64,000 nt of DNA from Mesostigma viride. Its lineage: Eukaryota; Streptophyta; Mesostigmatophyceae; Mesostigmatales; Mesostigmataceae. Positions 1-9,597 of this stretch are shown here, piece by piece; position 1 is the first letter of the stretch, and each line of letters begins with the position of its first letter. A model generated the notes under the pieces. That model saw only the letters and a list, made by a program, of their open reading frames with translations. It did no database searches and was not told where the DNA came from. A program made the translations under genes and the position numbers. The stretch spans positions 2,961,475-3,025,474 of the forward strand of contig RPFO01000253.1 in the NCBI GenBank assembly GCA_009746045.1. Direction: 5' to 3'.

Positions 1-1
1 G

Positions 2-1855
2 GCCAGCGTGCCGGTCTCATGCTTCAGTTCTTCAGCCGGGGCTGCACGCCTCAACCCTTCCGCGGCTGCGGGCGTGGTGGAGGTCAGCATGGTGGAGGTA
101 CGGGCGGCGGGCTCATCGGCGTGGGACAAGCATCGGACGGTGCTGCCCCAGCCAACGGCGAGCATTGCCAAGATGCGCACGCAGTGGTCGCTGGATGCTG
201 TGACGTCCACGCGGCAGCTGGCTATGCGCAAGCGGGTAACTGAAGCCGTCATCACCATTCCTCAGATGGCCAGCCATGGCCTCACTTTGCTGCAACCGGG
301 TGTCTCGGAGGCCCAAGGTAATTTTTCTGCTGCAATCTTACCGCAGGCCCCTGATTTTGCCAAGGGTGCGGTAGTGTTGGAACTGTTTGCGGGGATCGGA
401 GGGGGCATTGCAGGCTTTTTGGCCGCAGGCGGCGTGTGCCGTAAACTCATCGCGGTAGAGCCATCGCACAAGGCGCGTCAGGTGTACTTCAGTCACTGTG
501 GCGTGTTGTCGCGAGAGTATCCCGCGCAGTTTCCGCCATCAGCATGGCGTGACCCGTTTGGGGAATGTCCTCAAGATATCCGAGCCATCGGTGAGGTGCA
601 GGTGCAGCAGTTGTTGCGCAGGCATCATGCCATCGACTTGGTAATTGCGGGTTGGGAGTGCCAGGGCCTGAGCCAGGCAGGGCAAGGGCGGGGGCTAGCC
701 GATCCGCGTAGCGCGCTGTTCTGGGAACTGTTGCGTGTGGTGGGACTGTTGCAGTCGCGTCAGCCCCATCCGCCTGCGTATCTGTTTGAGAACGTTGTGG
801 CGGGTGACAGCCCACATCAGGCGGTGCGGGAGGACTGGGCTACAATCGTGGCACTCCTGGGGGAGCCCATCGTGTGTGACAACGCAGGGCTGGGTGGGCT
901 CACGCATCGTTTGCGTGCCTATTGGACCAACGTGGCGTGTGCGACCGATGTGCAGGCGGTCTTGGGGGCCGTAGCAAGGCAGCATCCGAGTGTGTCTGCG
1001 GAGGTAGCATTGCCTTCCCACCTAGTCACGCAGAAGGTGGATAGCGAGGATCGCCCACCGTATGCACGCGTCAACCGGGTCGGGAGCCCCATGTGTGCAC
1101 TGCCGACCCTGGTCAGTTACCAAGGGTCGACAGCATACCGTGATCGGGGTAAGGGTCTCGTTTGGGACACTACCACCGGTCTGTTGGTGCAGCCACCCGC
1201 AGAATTTCGTGAGGCCAGCATGGGTTTTCATGTCGGGGCCTCGGCGCTGCCGGGCGTGCTCGAGAGTGAGCGCTGGTCTTTGATAGGCCAGGCTATGTCG
1301 GTGTTGCAGGTCGGGTATGTGCTGCTTGCATCGGTTGCCGTGCGCCAGTCTGGGGGGGCGTCCCCAGCCAATCCGCCTCAGCAGGTTGAGGCGCGCGCAG
1401 CCAAACTGAAGCGCCCTGCAGCGACGGGGACTTCATCAGCATGGGGGTGGCGTCTGCGACAGGTGTGGACTATCATTCTCATGACCGCCCTGCTGACCAG
1501 CACCGTGCTGGCCGGCGAGCCCACGCTGCATCGGGTAATACACCGTGCGGCACGCGAGGCTCCGGCGGTGGGTGTCACACCAGGCGTGGCAGCCTTTTCC
1601 TTGTTCCACGACGATGCGGCTAGGGCGCCGCATCTTGAGGCACATGCGGTAGCTGTGGGTGATCCCGCGGATACGCACCCCTGGGCTATTGGCGAACACC
1701 TTTCTGATGCGCAGCGCTCAGCCATGCTAAAGTGGCTAGGCACTGCAAGGGGGGCCTTCGCTTTCACAAGTGATGAACTGGGGTGTTTCAATGGTGGGAC
1801 CATGCGTGTTCCATTGGACACTGACACCCTTTGTTCCGACGCCAGCATCGCCTGA
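2..1855 (+). CDS. DNA (cytosine-5) methyltransferase domain in a gypsy polyprotein (5' end outside window)
   Basis: The frame is open from the window edge, so the start is not visible. Counting residues from base 8, motif I (LELFAGIGGG) is at about 123-132, motif IV (GWECQGLSQ) has the catalytic Cys at 218, motif VI (ENV) has Glu at 261, a motif VIII-like R-L-R is near 301-303, and motif X-like LIGQAM is near 425. A target-recognition stretch lies between VIII and X, so the catalytic core looks complete. The usual Pro before the catalytic Cys is Glu. After the enzyme come a linker with a hydrophobic segment (about residues 487-505) and FAFTSDELG, which is the usual sequence just before a gypsy RT. 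The domain therefore belongs to the retrotransposon polyprotein. It would transfer methyl groups from S-adenosylmethionine to cytosines in DNA. The frame ends 25 bases into the RT frame, so a -1 shift is needed. Confidence 0.88.
   Translation, partial: ASVPVSCFSSSAGAARLNPSAAAGVVEVSMVEVRAAGSSAWDKHRTVLPQPTASIAKMRTQWSLDAVTSTRQLAMRKRVTEAVITIPQMASHGLTLLQPGVSEAQGNFSAAILPQAPDFAKGAVVLELFAGIGGGIAGFLAAGGVCRKLIAVEPSHKARQVYFSHCGVLSREYPAQFPPSAWRDPFGECPQDIRAIGEVQVQQLLRRHHAIDLVIAGWECQGLSQAGQGRGLADPRSALFWELLRVVGLLQSRQPHPPAYLFENVVAGDSPHQAVREDWATIVALLGEPIVCDNAGLGGLTHRLRAYWTNVACATDVQAVLGAVARQHPSVSAEVALPSHLVTQKVDSEDRPPYARVNRVGSPMCALPTLVSYQGSTAYRDRGKGLVWDTTTGLLVQPPAEFREASMGFHVGASALPGVLESERWSLIGQAMSVLQVGYVLLASVAVRQSGGASPANPPQQVEARAAKLKRPAATGTSSAWGWRLRQVWTIILMTALLTSTVLAGEPTLHRVIHRAAREAPAVGVTPGVAAFSLFHDDAARAPHLEAHAVAVGDPADTHPWAIGEHLSDAQRSAMLKWLGTARGAFAFTSDELGCFNGGTMRVPLDTDTLCSDASIA
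1825..1855 (+). other. Overlap and -1 frame change between methyltransferase and RT frames
   Basis: The methyltransferase frame stops at 1853-1855. The RT frame is open only from 1825, after a stop at 1822-1824. The protein before (…PLDTDT) and after (RRQHRLSQ…) matches one continuous gypsy RT leader, so a -1 change must occur in these 31 bases. I see no classical X-XXY-YYZ heptamer in the correct phase. It may be an unusual frameshift site, a small indel or a sequencing error. Confidence 0.6.
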
Positions 1856-4800
1856 GTCAGGCCGAGTTGGATTTTGTAGCCGAGCAATGCAAGGAGTTAG
1901 AGGATGCCGGTATCATCAGGCAATCTTCCTCCAGCTATGCCGCTGCCGTTGTCGTTGCGCCCAAGAAGGACGCTATCACCGGGGCATGGACGGGTATGCG
2001 CATGGCCACCGATCTGCGGTTGCTGAATGCACACACACCCGTGGACCGTTACCCCATGCCACGTGTGGATGATGTCCTGGATAAGATATCTCCTCATGTG
2101 AAGTTTGTGTCCTCGCTGGACCTGCGTAGCGGCTTTCATCAGATCGCAGTTGCGCCGGAGGATCAGCGGAAGCTTGCATTCTGGGGGGGCGGCAATTTGT
2201 ATGAGTGGGTGCGCATGCCCTTTGGGCACCGCAACGCTAGTGCTGTTTTCCAACGAGCTATGGACAAAGTGCTTGCAGGTCTTCCTTTCGCCGCTTGTTA
2301 CATTGATGATGTAATCGTCTTTAGCGCGACATTTGAGGAGCACCTGGCGCACTTGGAGCAGGTTCGCTTGGCTCTCGAGGAGCATAATATGCGGCTGCAC
2401 CCTGAGAAGTGCAAGTTCGCCCAGCGGACCCTCTCATTCCTTGGTCATCAGATTGTGCCGGGTGGCCGGACGCCTGATGCCGCCAAGGTCGAATCCATTG
2501 TGCAGGCCGCCGTACCCACGGATGTCTCAGGGGTGCGGGCGTATTTGGGTTTGGCTGGCTATTACCGAGGTTACATTGAGAACTTCAGCAGCAAGGTGAA
2601 GCCCTTGACCGAGTTACTCAAGAAGGGGTGCGTGTGGGCGTGGGGTCCCGCACAGCAACGCGCCATCGAGACAATCAAGCAGGAGCTCACGTCGGCCCCG
2701 ATTCTGCGCGCCCCTGACTATGCTTTGCCGTTTGTGTTATATACCGACTGGTCCAAGGTAGGACTGGGTGCGGTCTTGGCGCAAAAGGATGGTGATGGGC
2801 GCGAGCACGTTATTGCTTATGCTAGTCGCAGCAACAACCCAGCGGAGAGCCGGTATTCTTCCTATGAGGGGGAGGCACTGGCTGTGGTGTGGGCCATCAA
2901 GCACTTTCGCCCGTATTTAGTTGGGCGCGTGTTTACTCTGGTGACAGACCACCAGCCGCTTCAGTGGCTAATGACCAACACCAACCTGACGGGTAAGCTC
3001 GCCCGATGGGCCATGATTATCCAGGAGTACCACATGACCATTGTGCATCGGGCCGGCAAGGACCATGTCAACGCCGATGTGCTATCCCGATACGCCATGC
3101 CTACCACTGTTGACCACACTGGAGCCCGGGCCATGGGTGCCGAGGGCTCGTCGGGTTCTGTGGTCTTTGTGAACGCTGCTGGGTATGCGGCCGACGATGA
3201 GGAGGAGGCGTGGTGGCGCAGTGTCGAGTACTCTGTGGCGGACTTCGGCATCAGCGACGACCCGGTGCGGCCGTCGCCATTCACGCCATCCAAAGCTGTG
3301 TGCGCTATGGAAGAGGGTAGGTCTCTGTCCTTTGACATTGATCCTTCTCTGCAGCAGCTGATCGCTGTGCAGGCTCTCTTAGCGCGTAGCTCTCTTGCTG
3401 ATTGCTACACCGCTGATATCTGGCTAGATGGTCGAGTTTTGGAGCAAGTGCAGGGTGCTGTCTTGACTCCTACTCCAGTCGATTGGACTCCTGCTCAGAA
3501 GGCGACGGAGTTGAACAGGGTGCAGCACAGGGCTGCAACCTATGGTTGGGAAGATGGGGTTTTGTACAAGCTGTTGGGCAAGCGTAGGGTGGTCGTCCCA
3601 CCGCCTGACAAGCGCGTTGCTATAGTGCAGGCGTACCACGAGCGGTATGGTCACTTGGGTGGCAATCGCACGCTCAGCCTCGTACGGACCAGCTATTGGT
3701 GGAATAACATGCGACACACAGTGGCCCAGGTAGTGGCCAGCTGTGTCCCGTGTGCTCGAACCAAGGCTAACTTTAGCGCAGATCATGGTGCCAAGGAGCT
3801 GATGTCGCTTCCCATCAAGGGCTTGTTTTATCGCTGGCACGTCGATCTGTGCGGGCCGTTTCAGGAGAGCCCTGACGGCAACCTCTATGTCATGGTATGC
3901 GTGGAGAGCTTTAGCAAATGGGTTGAGTTGATCCCCATTGCTGACAAGCATGCCGCTACCACAGCGAAGCATTTTGCAGACATCATCACCAGGTTTGGGG
4001 CTCCCGCGGAGGTAGTCACGGACCAGGGTGGTGAGTTCAGGGGTGAGTTCCAGGAGTTGCTGGATGGATGTCTTATTGATCACCGTCGCACTTCTCGGGA
4101 GCATCCTCAGGCCAATGGTTTGGCTGAGAGATTGGTGCAGACCGTCAAGCAGGCGCTGCGCAAGTGGAGCCTGCAGGTGCCGGAGTCGGCCAGGTGGGAT
4201 CGCGAGTTGGCATGGATTGCCATGGGTTATCGCATGTCTCCCCAGGAGTCTCTCGCTACCTTCTCCCCGTATTTCCTTCTGTTCGGGCGTAATCCTCTTT
4301 TGCCTACGGAGGCACAGGTTGCGCACCCCGAACCCATGGCCTTCGACAACGCTCAGCAATTTTTGGTTGAGGTGCTGGCCAGGGCAGAGACTTTTAAGAA
4401 GGTCATGCCCATCGCGATGAACAACTTGTTCATTGCTCAGCACAGGGACTCCCTGCGTTACGCTCAGCGCCGGGGGGGCGCATACATGGCTCGCCAGCTG
4501 CGGTTTAGGCCAGGGCAGTATGTTTTCCTGCGCACTCAGCTGAAGCACACTTTGGATGTGGAGGCGGGGCCCACCATTTTGCGCATTGTGGCTATCAAAC
4601 CATCGGGAGTGGCAATTTTGGAGGGCGCCGACGGGAGCCGTACGACAGACAACCTCAGCAATCTCAGTCCCTGCTCACTGCCCAATTTGGTCCACGACCT
4701 CCAACCGCACACATCTCGCCGAGTCAAGGACGCCCAGTGTCAGGTTTGTCACCGGGTCGATCAGGCGGAGTCCATGTTATTGTGTGATCAGTGTAACTGT

Positions 4801-4950
4801 GGTTGGCACATGCAGTGCTTGCAGCCCGTGGTCACCAGCATTCCGGAGGGGGATTGGTTTTGTCCAGTGTGCACCGCTGCGCAGTTTACCTCCCGCAGCT
4901 TGACTGCGGTCACCGCTGCCCTTGTCTTGGTACGATCGCTGTCTTCGTGA
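1831..4950 (+). CDS. Gypsy I pol: reverse transcriptase, RNase H, integrase, C-terminal PHD finger
   Basis: This 1,039-residue frame has no ATG at its start and is read through from the upstream frame. RT occupies about residues 10-200, with DLRSGFHQI and the catalytic YIDD at 157-160. RNase H covers about 300-420 with Asp in YTDWSKVGLG, Glu in YEGEALAV and Asp in VTDHQPL. The integrase HHCC zinc site begins near 604. The DDE residues are in VDLCGP (about 672), VTDQGG (about 730) and GLAERL (about 765). After the integrase C-terminal domain there is no chromodomain. Instead a full C4HC3 PHD finger lies at about 970-1017 (CQVC…CDQC…GWHMQC…CPVC). All catalytic motifs are intact. The PHD probably binds histone tails and could steer integration, by analogy with chromoviral chromodomains (inference). 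Confidence 0.93.
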   Translation: MFRRQHRLSQAELDFVAEQCKELEDAGIIRQSSSSYAAAVVVAPKKDAITGAWTGMRMATDLRLLNAHTPVDRYPMPRVDDVLDKISPHVKFVSSLDLRSGFHQIAVAPEDQRKLAFWGGGNLYEWVRMPFGHRNASAVFQRAMDKVLAGLPFAACYIDDVIVFSATFEEHLAHLEQVRLALEEHNMRLHPEKCKFAQRTLSFLGHQIVPGGRTPDAAKVESIVQAAVPTDVSGVRAYLGLAGYYRGYIENFSSKVKPLTELLKKGCVWAWGPAQQRAIETIKQELTSAPILRAPDYALPFVLYTDWSKVGLGAVLAQKDGDGREHVIAYASRSNNPAESRYSSYEGEALAVVWAIKHFRPYLVGRVFTLVTDHQPLQWLMTNTNLTGKLARWAMIIQEYHMTIVHRAGKDHVNADVLSRYAMPTTVDHTGARAMGAEGSSGSVVFVNAAGYAADDEEEAWWRSVEYSVADFGISDDPVRPSPFTPSKAVCAMEEGRSLSFDIDPSLQQLIAVQALLARSSLADCYTADIWLDGRVLEQVQGAVLTPTPVDWTPAQKATELNRVQHRAATYGWEDGVLYKLLGKRRVVVPPPDKRVAIVQAYHERYGHLGGNRTLSLVRTSYWWNNMRHTVAQVVASCVPCARTKANFSADHGAKELMSLPIKGLFYRWHVDLCGPFQESPDGNLYVMVCVESFSKWVELIPIADKHAATTAKHFADIITRFGAPAEVVTDQGGEFRGEFQELLDGCLIDHRRTSREHPQANGLAERLVQTVKQALRKWSLQVPESARWDRELAWIAMGYRMSPQESLATFSPYFLLFGRNPLLPTEAQVAHPEPMAFDNAQQFLVEVLARAETFKKVMPIAMNNLFIAQHRDSLRYAQRRGGAYMARQLRFRPGQYVFLRTQLKHTLDVEAGPTILRIVAIKPSGVAILEGADGSRTTDNLSNLSPCSLPNLVHDLQPHTSRRVKDAQCQVCHRVDQAESMLLCDQCNCGWHMQCLQPVVTSIPEGDWFCPVCTAAQFTSRSLTAVTAALVLVRSLSS

Positions 4951-4965
4951 TGGGGCCGGTCGCCA

Positions 4966-4978
4966 GCGAGGGGGGGAA
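4966..4978 (+). promoter_or_regulatory. Polypurine tract of gypsy I (putative)
   Basis: A G-run followed by AA lies just before the repeat starting at about 4,979. This is the expected position for the plus-strand primer next to the 3' LTR. Confidence 0.5.
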
Positions 4979-6260
4979 TCATGGGACAGGTCCTCGCCCA
5001 CCCCACAGGGCATGCAGTTAAGGCAGGCACATCAGCTCAGCTCATTTGGGTTTTACCAAATTAAGCTGAGTGGCCAGCCGCCATGGTGGCGCCGGAGATT
5101 GTGGCACGCAGACGCGACAGCTGTCACGGACGCGCGCTATGTCATCCGGGCGCCCACTATGCACAAGACCGGTGACGTGCGCAAGGAATTTGTCTTCTAC
5201 GCATTTTCGACAAAGGCTAGTGACCGGGGGGGACACTAGCACTTGCAGCATAAGAGCGGACGAAAGTGTACGTGCACGCGCGCCGGGCCAGGCACAGCTG
5301 GGCGCGCAGCACTGACTTGAGCGGACGGCAGCACAAGTGTGCAGCGTCGAGAGGATCATACGCGTGTTAGTGGACAGCTGGAGCTGAAGCTGGACTGCTG
5401 GACTTCAACAGCGCCGAGGCTATTGACAGGCCAGGTGTCTTTGTGGTGTAGAATAGCGGGTCAACGTTATGAGGACTGGACAGAAAATGGAAAAGGACAA
5501 TTTGCGGTGCGGAGCCAGATCGCTGGAATGAATGCGAAATCGCTGGCAGCCCTAAAAAGGGATTTCTTCTAGAAAGGAACGATTAGACGCAATGTTTGCT
5601 GGGCCACTCACACGCAAGGTGTGAGCGTGCAGATTGTCTGAAGGATATTATGCTTCGACCTTGCTGGACGTGACTCAATGTCGGACATTCCCAGGGACAG
5701 AAATGCCGGAGCCTCTAGGAGATGAGATCGGCAACAGGGTAGCAATTTAGATTTGTCGGGATGCCTTCCTGCTTTTGTTGGCATGTGTGGTAGAAAGCCA
5801 GGACGGCAACTGGAATGCGGTTTCTATTCGCATGGTTCAGGCAGCAAGATAGTTTTGGCATTCCTGGCTGGACTGACAAGTGTGGCGTGTGTCATGCGTG
5901 TGGCATGACGAATGGTTTGGTTCATAGTCGAAGAGGACTCTCACGCAGCGTGTAGTCTCTTCGAGTCTCTCGTTAGTGGCCTTCGTGTTTCTCCCTTTCC
6001 TTGGGAGCAAGGCCGGTAGCATGTCATGGAGCGCTGCCTAACTGCGGGCTCGTGAGCATGGAGTGCATCGATATTGAGACTATCAACGTGTTGTAATTGT
6101 ATTAACTTTCTCAATAAACTCCGCATGTGCGGCTTCATCATCAGACTGTGCAAAGTGTGTGTTTTGAAAGCATTATTCTATAGCAGGGGAGGCAATAAGG
6201 TGGTTATCAGGCACGAGGGACAGTTCCTTGTCCTCGGCTGAGAGCCCTCCTTTCTTTAAT
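4979..6260 (+). repeat. Putative 3' LTR of gypsy I
   Basis: The region follows the polypurine tract and has no convincing ORF. Its first 140 bases recur at 6,261-6,400. An AATAAA lies near 6,112, as expected for the LTR poly(A) signal. The 5' LTR is outside the window, so LTR ends cannot be confirmed and the length of about 1.28 kb is only an estimate. Confidence 0.5.
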
Positions 6261-6400
6261 CATGGGACAGGTCCTCGCCCACCCCACAGGGCATGCAGTT
6301 AAGGCAGGCACATCAGCTCAGCTCATTTGGGTTTTACCAAATTAAGCTGAGTGGCCAGCCGCCATGGTGGCGCCGGAGATTGTGGCACGCAGACGCGACA
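6261..6400 (+). repeat. Second copy of the first 140 bases of the gypsy I LTR
   Basis: Bases 6,261-6,400 match 4,979-5,118 almost perfectly by eye, from ATGGGACAGG to ACGCGACAG. The copy then changes abruptly into LINE sequence. It could be a second, truncated LTR or a template-switch 5' end on the LINE. Confidence 0.8.
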
Positions 6401-9400
6401 GGGTGTACTCCATTCACGGGCGCGCTCAGCACGCGCGCGCCTGTGTTGCTCAACGGCCCCTCAACCGGCCAGCAGTCCCGGCCCCCTCCCCCCCTCCCGC
6501 CTCGGCTCCCACCGGCTCCCAGCCCCCGCCGCCCGACTACTCGGCCAGTTGGCGTTGGCTTGACACGGTTCCCTGGGATGCATGCGCCATCAACCCGACG
6601 TCTACCCTGACCGACCTCCCCCACCGCGCGCGTAGCCTTTTCGCGCAATGTGCAATCGCTTCTCTCCGGCGCATGCACGCCGCTCCGGACGACCCGCTTG
6701 GCTTTAAACTGCACATGGTGACCCCCCGCCTGCTCCTCACCCCTCTCGGGCGTGGTGTGCGCGGCCTCCAGGGTGCGGTTATTGCCCGTTGCCGACGCTT
6801 TCTGCAGGGGGACTGGGAGGGGCTGTTTGACGTGCCGCCCCCGCGCACGGCCCGGCTGTCGGGGGAGGTCAACTTCGAGCGGGTGGCCGCCGACGTCATC
6901 CGCCTCGTCCGCGAGGGGCAGCTCAGCCGGGCCATGACCCGCTTGGAAATGGCCAAGCTGGCCCCCGCCAATGCGGCTACCCTGGCGGCCTTGGAGGCTC
7001 TTCACCCTGCGGAGCCCGGATTCCAGCTGCCCGTGCCGGACCCCCTGCCGGCCCCCCTCCGGCTGGACCGCGACTGCTTCCTGGAGGTGATGCGTGCGGT
7101 CCCGCGGGCTTCCTCTACCGGGCCGTCGGGCTGGCGCTACGAGCACTTGGAGGTCCTGGTGGGGCATGGGGGCGAGGACATTCTCTTTGACACCCTCATT
7201 GACCTGGCGGCTGGTCGCGTTCCTCCCGCTGCGCGCGAGTGGTTAGCGGGCGCTCGCCTCCTCGCTCTGCTCAAGGGTGTCTTGCCCCCCCCGAGGGCAA
7301 GGTGCGCCCGATCGCCTGCGGTGAGGTGCTCCGCAAGCTCGTGGGCAAAGTGATCTGCCGCCAAAAGGCGCCCGAGCTCCGTGCCTTTTTCTGCCCGCCC
7401 CTCGCAGCGGGTGAGACCTCGGTGGCGGCCCAGCTGGGGGTGACGACTCCAGGCGGGGCGGATATCCTCATCCATTCGGTGCAGGCCTACCTCGAGGCCC
7501 ACCCCACCCACGCTGTCGTCAAGGTCGACTGCCACAACGCGTTCAACAGTCTGTCCCGCGCCAGCATGTTTGCGGCCGTCATGGAGTCCTTCGAGGACTT
7601 GTACGCTTGGACAGCCGTGTGCTACGGCCAGCCCGGCCAACTGGTTCACATCATGGAGGACGGCACTCGCGGCGGCCTGCTGTCGCGGACGGGCACCCAG
7701 CAAGGGGACCCCCTGGGACCCCTGTACTTTGCCGCCCCCCTCCAGGGTTGCCTCCAAGCGGTCCATGCTGCCCACCCGGCGGTCGCTATTCAGGCCTACT
7801 TGGATGATATCTACCTTCTGGGCCCTGTGCCGGACACCACCGCGGCTCTGCTGGCACTGCAGACCGCGGTGGCCGACATCAACCTCCAGTTGACCCTGGC
7901 CAAGTGCGCGGTGTACTCGCCCCAAGGTGATTGCTCCGGCTTTCCGCCCCAGCTCTTGGGCCGGGACGAGCGCCTCCATGGGTTGGATGTCCTCGGCGTT
8001 CCGGTTGGCGACCCCGCGTTTGTCATCGATGCTCTGCGGGCCGCCCTCGAGGCACGCACTGAGGTACTGCCCTTGATTGCGCGCCTTCATGATTCGCAGA
8101 CCAAGGGTCTGCTTCTGTGGTTTTGCGCTTACCCTCGCGTCGTTCACTGGCTCTGGGGCGCTCTTCCCGGGCTCAGGTCCGGCTGGCCGCCGAGGGCCAC
8201 GACGAACGCATCCAGTCGGCCTTGGCGCAGCTGGTCCCGGGCCCCGACCTCCCGCCACATGCTATTCGCATTGCCTCCCTGCCTGCACGGATGGGTGGCT
8301 GTGGTCTGACTCGTGCCGCCCGGCTGGCCCCAGCAGCATTTTTGGGCTCCGTCGCTCAGTCGTGGGCGGAAAGCTGCCGGCTCCTGCCCCTTTTGGCAAC
8401 GGCAGCGCCTGACCTCCTGGACCCCAGCAACCCCTTGCCCTTCGTCACTGCCATCCAGGAGGCCTATGCTGAGATCCAGCAGGCCTGTTCTCCCGTCCGT
8501 GCCGCTCAGGCGGTACAGCGCCACCTCCCTCGCGGCACTCCCTCGGTCGCCTCCGTTCAATCTCCCGCCGCATTCCCTGCTCGCGTCATCGATAAACACC
8601 AGAAAACCTACGCGGGTATTCTTCTGCACACGGCTGATTGGATTGCTCTTTTCGCGGACCTCAACGCCCAGGGACGTGCGTGGCTGTTCTCGCTTTCCTT
8701 GCGGAGTGTGGGCTCGGCGTACCTTCATGCTCTTCCCATGGCCCCCCCATTCGCCTTGGCTCCCAGCCACTATACTCGGTGGCGCTCCGGCACCAGCTAT
8801 TTGCCCCGCAGCCTCTTGTTCCGGCCGGGCGGCCTTGTGGTAGCTGTGGGCAGCCGCTGGATCCCACGGGGACTCACTACCTTTCCTGCATGGGGGGCCA
8901 ACAGAATCAGAATTGGTATTTGTATTTGCACACTGTCCTCCTGACGGTGGTGCTCGCCATGATTCGGTCGGTTTTCCCCCACGCGAACATCCGGTCCGAG
9001 GATGCGGATGGCGCTGCCTTCTATTCCCCCAACCACCGGCCTGACATCGTGGTGCTGGACTTTGAGGGGGTGGCCGGCATCTGCTTATCGACGTTTCGGT
9101 GGCGCGGCCCTTGGCTCTTAGCCACGTGGCTGGGGCCTCCCTCACGGCAGGTTACACGGCGGACCGGGCGGAGCGGGCCAAGCTCCTGGCCTACGGCGAC
9201 GTCGGGCACCATCGTGTGGTGCCCTTTGTCCTGGAGGAGTTTGGGGCTATGGGGCCCCTGACCTCCGCCTTCTTCAAGGAGTGTTGCCGGCTCCGGGAGG
9301 ACCGGCTGGACCTGGAGGGCCAGCGGGCCTCATGGTCGGCGCGGACCTGGACGTCATATTGGCGTCAGCGCTTGTCGGTGGCGCTGACTCGGGCCATGGC

Positions 9401-9597
9401 TGACATCATGCTCCGCCGTACGCGGGCTGATTTTGCGGTGCAGCAGGGTTATTAGGTTCCTCCCGTTAGGCGTTTCCATTGGTCTTATCGTAGTATAGAG
9501 ATTTGACATGGCTCTGTATAGAGGTTTATAGCTGGGCGTTTGCTTTGGTTTGAGTGATTTCACTCTGCTGTAAGTAATTATATTATTAAATATATAT
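6401..9597 (+). mobile_element. Family-1 LINE copy A (5'-truncated, R2-like endonuclease type)
   Basis: The copy starts inside the second C2H2-like finger (VYSIHGRAQH) of the family-1 protein and runs through RT and endonuclease to the AT-rich 3' tail (CTGTAAGTAATTATAT). It matches longer copy E at 47.4-52.6 kb. It ends tail to tail with copy B. Confidence 0.85.
6402..9455 (+). pseudogene. Family-1 LINE RT and restriction-like endonuclease, frame-broken
   Basis: The N-terminal RT part is open to 7,353. The RT core continues in another frame from about 7,290, after a run of eight C. The core has QGDPLGP near 7,700 and the catalytic YLDD near 7,798. Compared with copies E and G, further small indels occur near 8,160, 8,620, 8,773 and 9,070, so the endonuclease region is split over frames. 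Its zinc motif, PD…D catalytic region (HRPDIVV…LLIDVSV) and C-terminus ending QQGY remain recognisable. The protein would nick DNA and prime reverse transcription of the LINE RNA, but this copy is probably inactive. Confidence 0.8.

Larger units (their letters stand above)
1..6260 (+). mobile_element. Ty3/gypsy retrotransposon I (left-truncated by the window) carrying a DNA methyltransferase and a PHD finger
   Basis: The order seen is DNA C5-methyltransferase, linker, reverse transcriptase, RNase H, integrase, PHD finger, purine-rich tract and putative 3' LTR. RT-RH-INT order marks it as Ty3/gypsy. Gag, protease and the 5' LTR would lie left of base 1. The right boundary is uncertain. A putative 3' LTR starts near 4,979 just after a G-rich tract, and the region to about 6,260 contains an AATAAA signal near 6,112. 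At 6,261 the first 140 bases of that LTR recur and run into a LINE. The methyltransferase inside a retrotransposon polyprotein is the most striking feature of the window. Confidence 0.85.

Noticed and set aside
2-1855. Methyltransferase considered as a bacterial restriction-modification gene or contamination
   Set aside because: It runs into a gypsy RT leader in the same polyprotein and the whole window is eukaryotic retroelement DNA.
3424-4548. 374-codon minus-strand frame
   Set aside because: Antisense to the gypsy I integrase, which has clear catalytic motifs on the plus strand.
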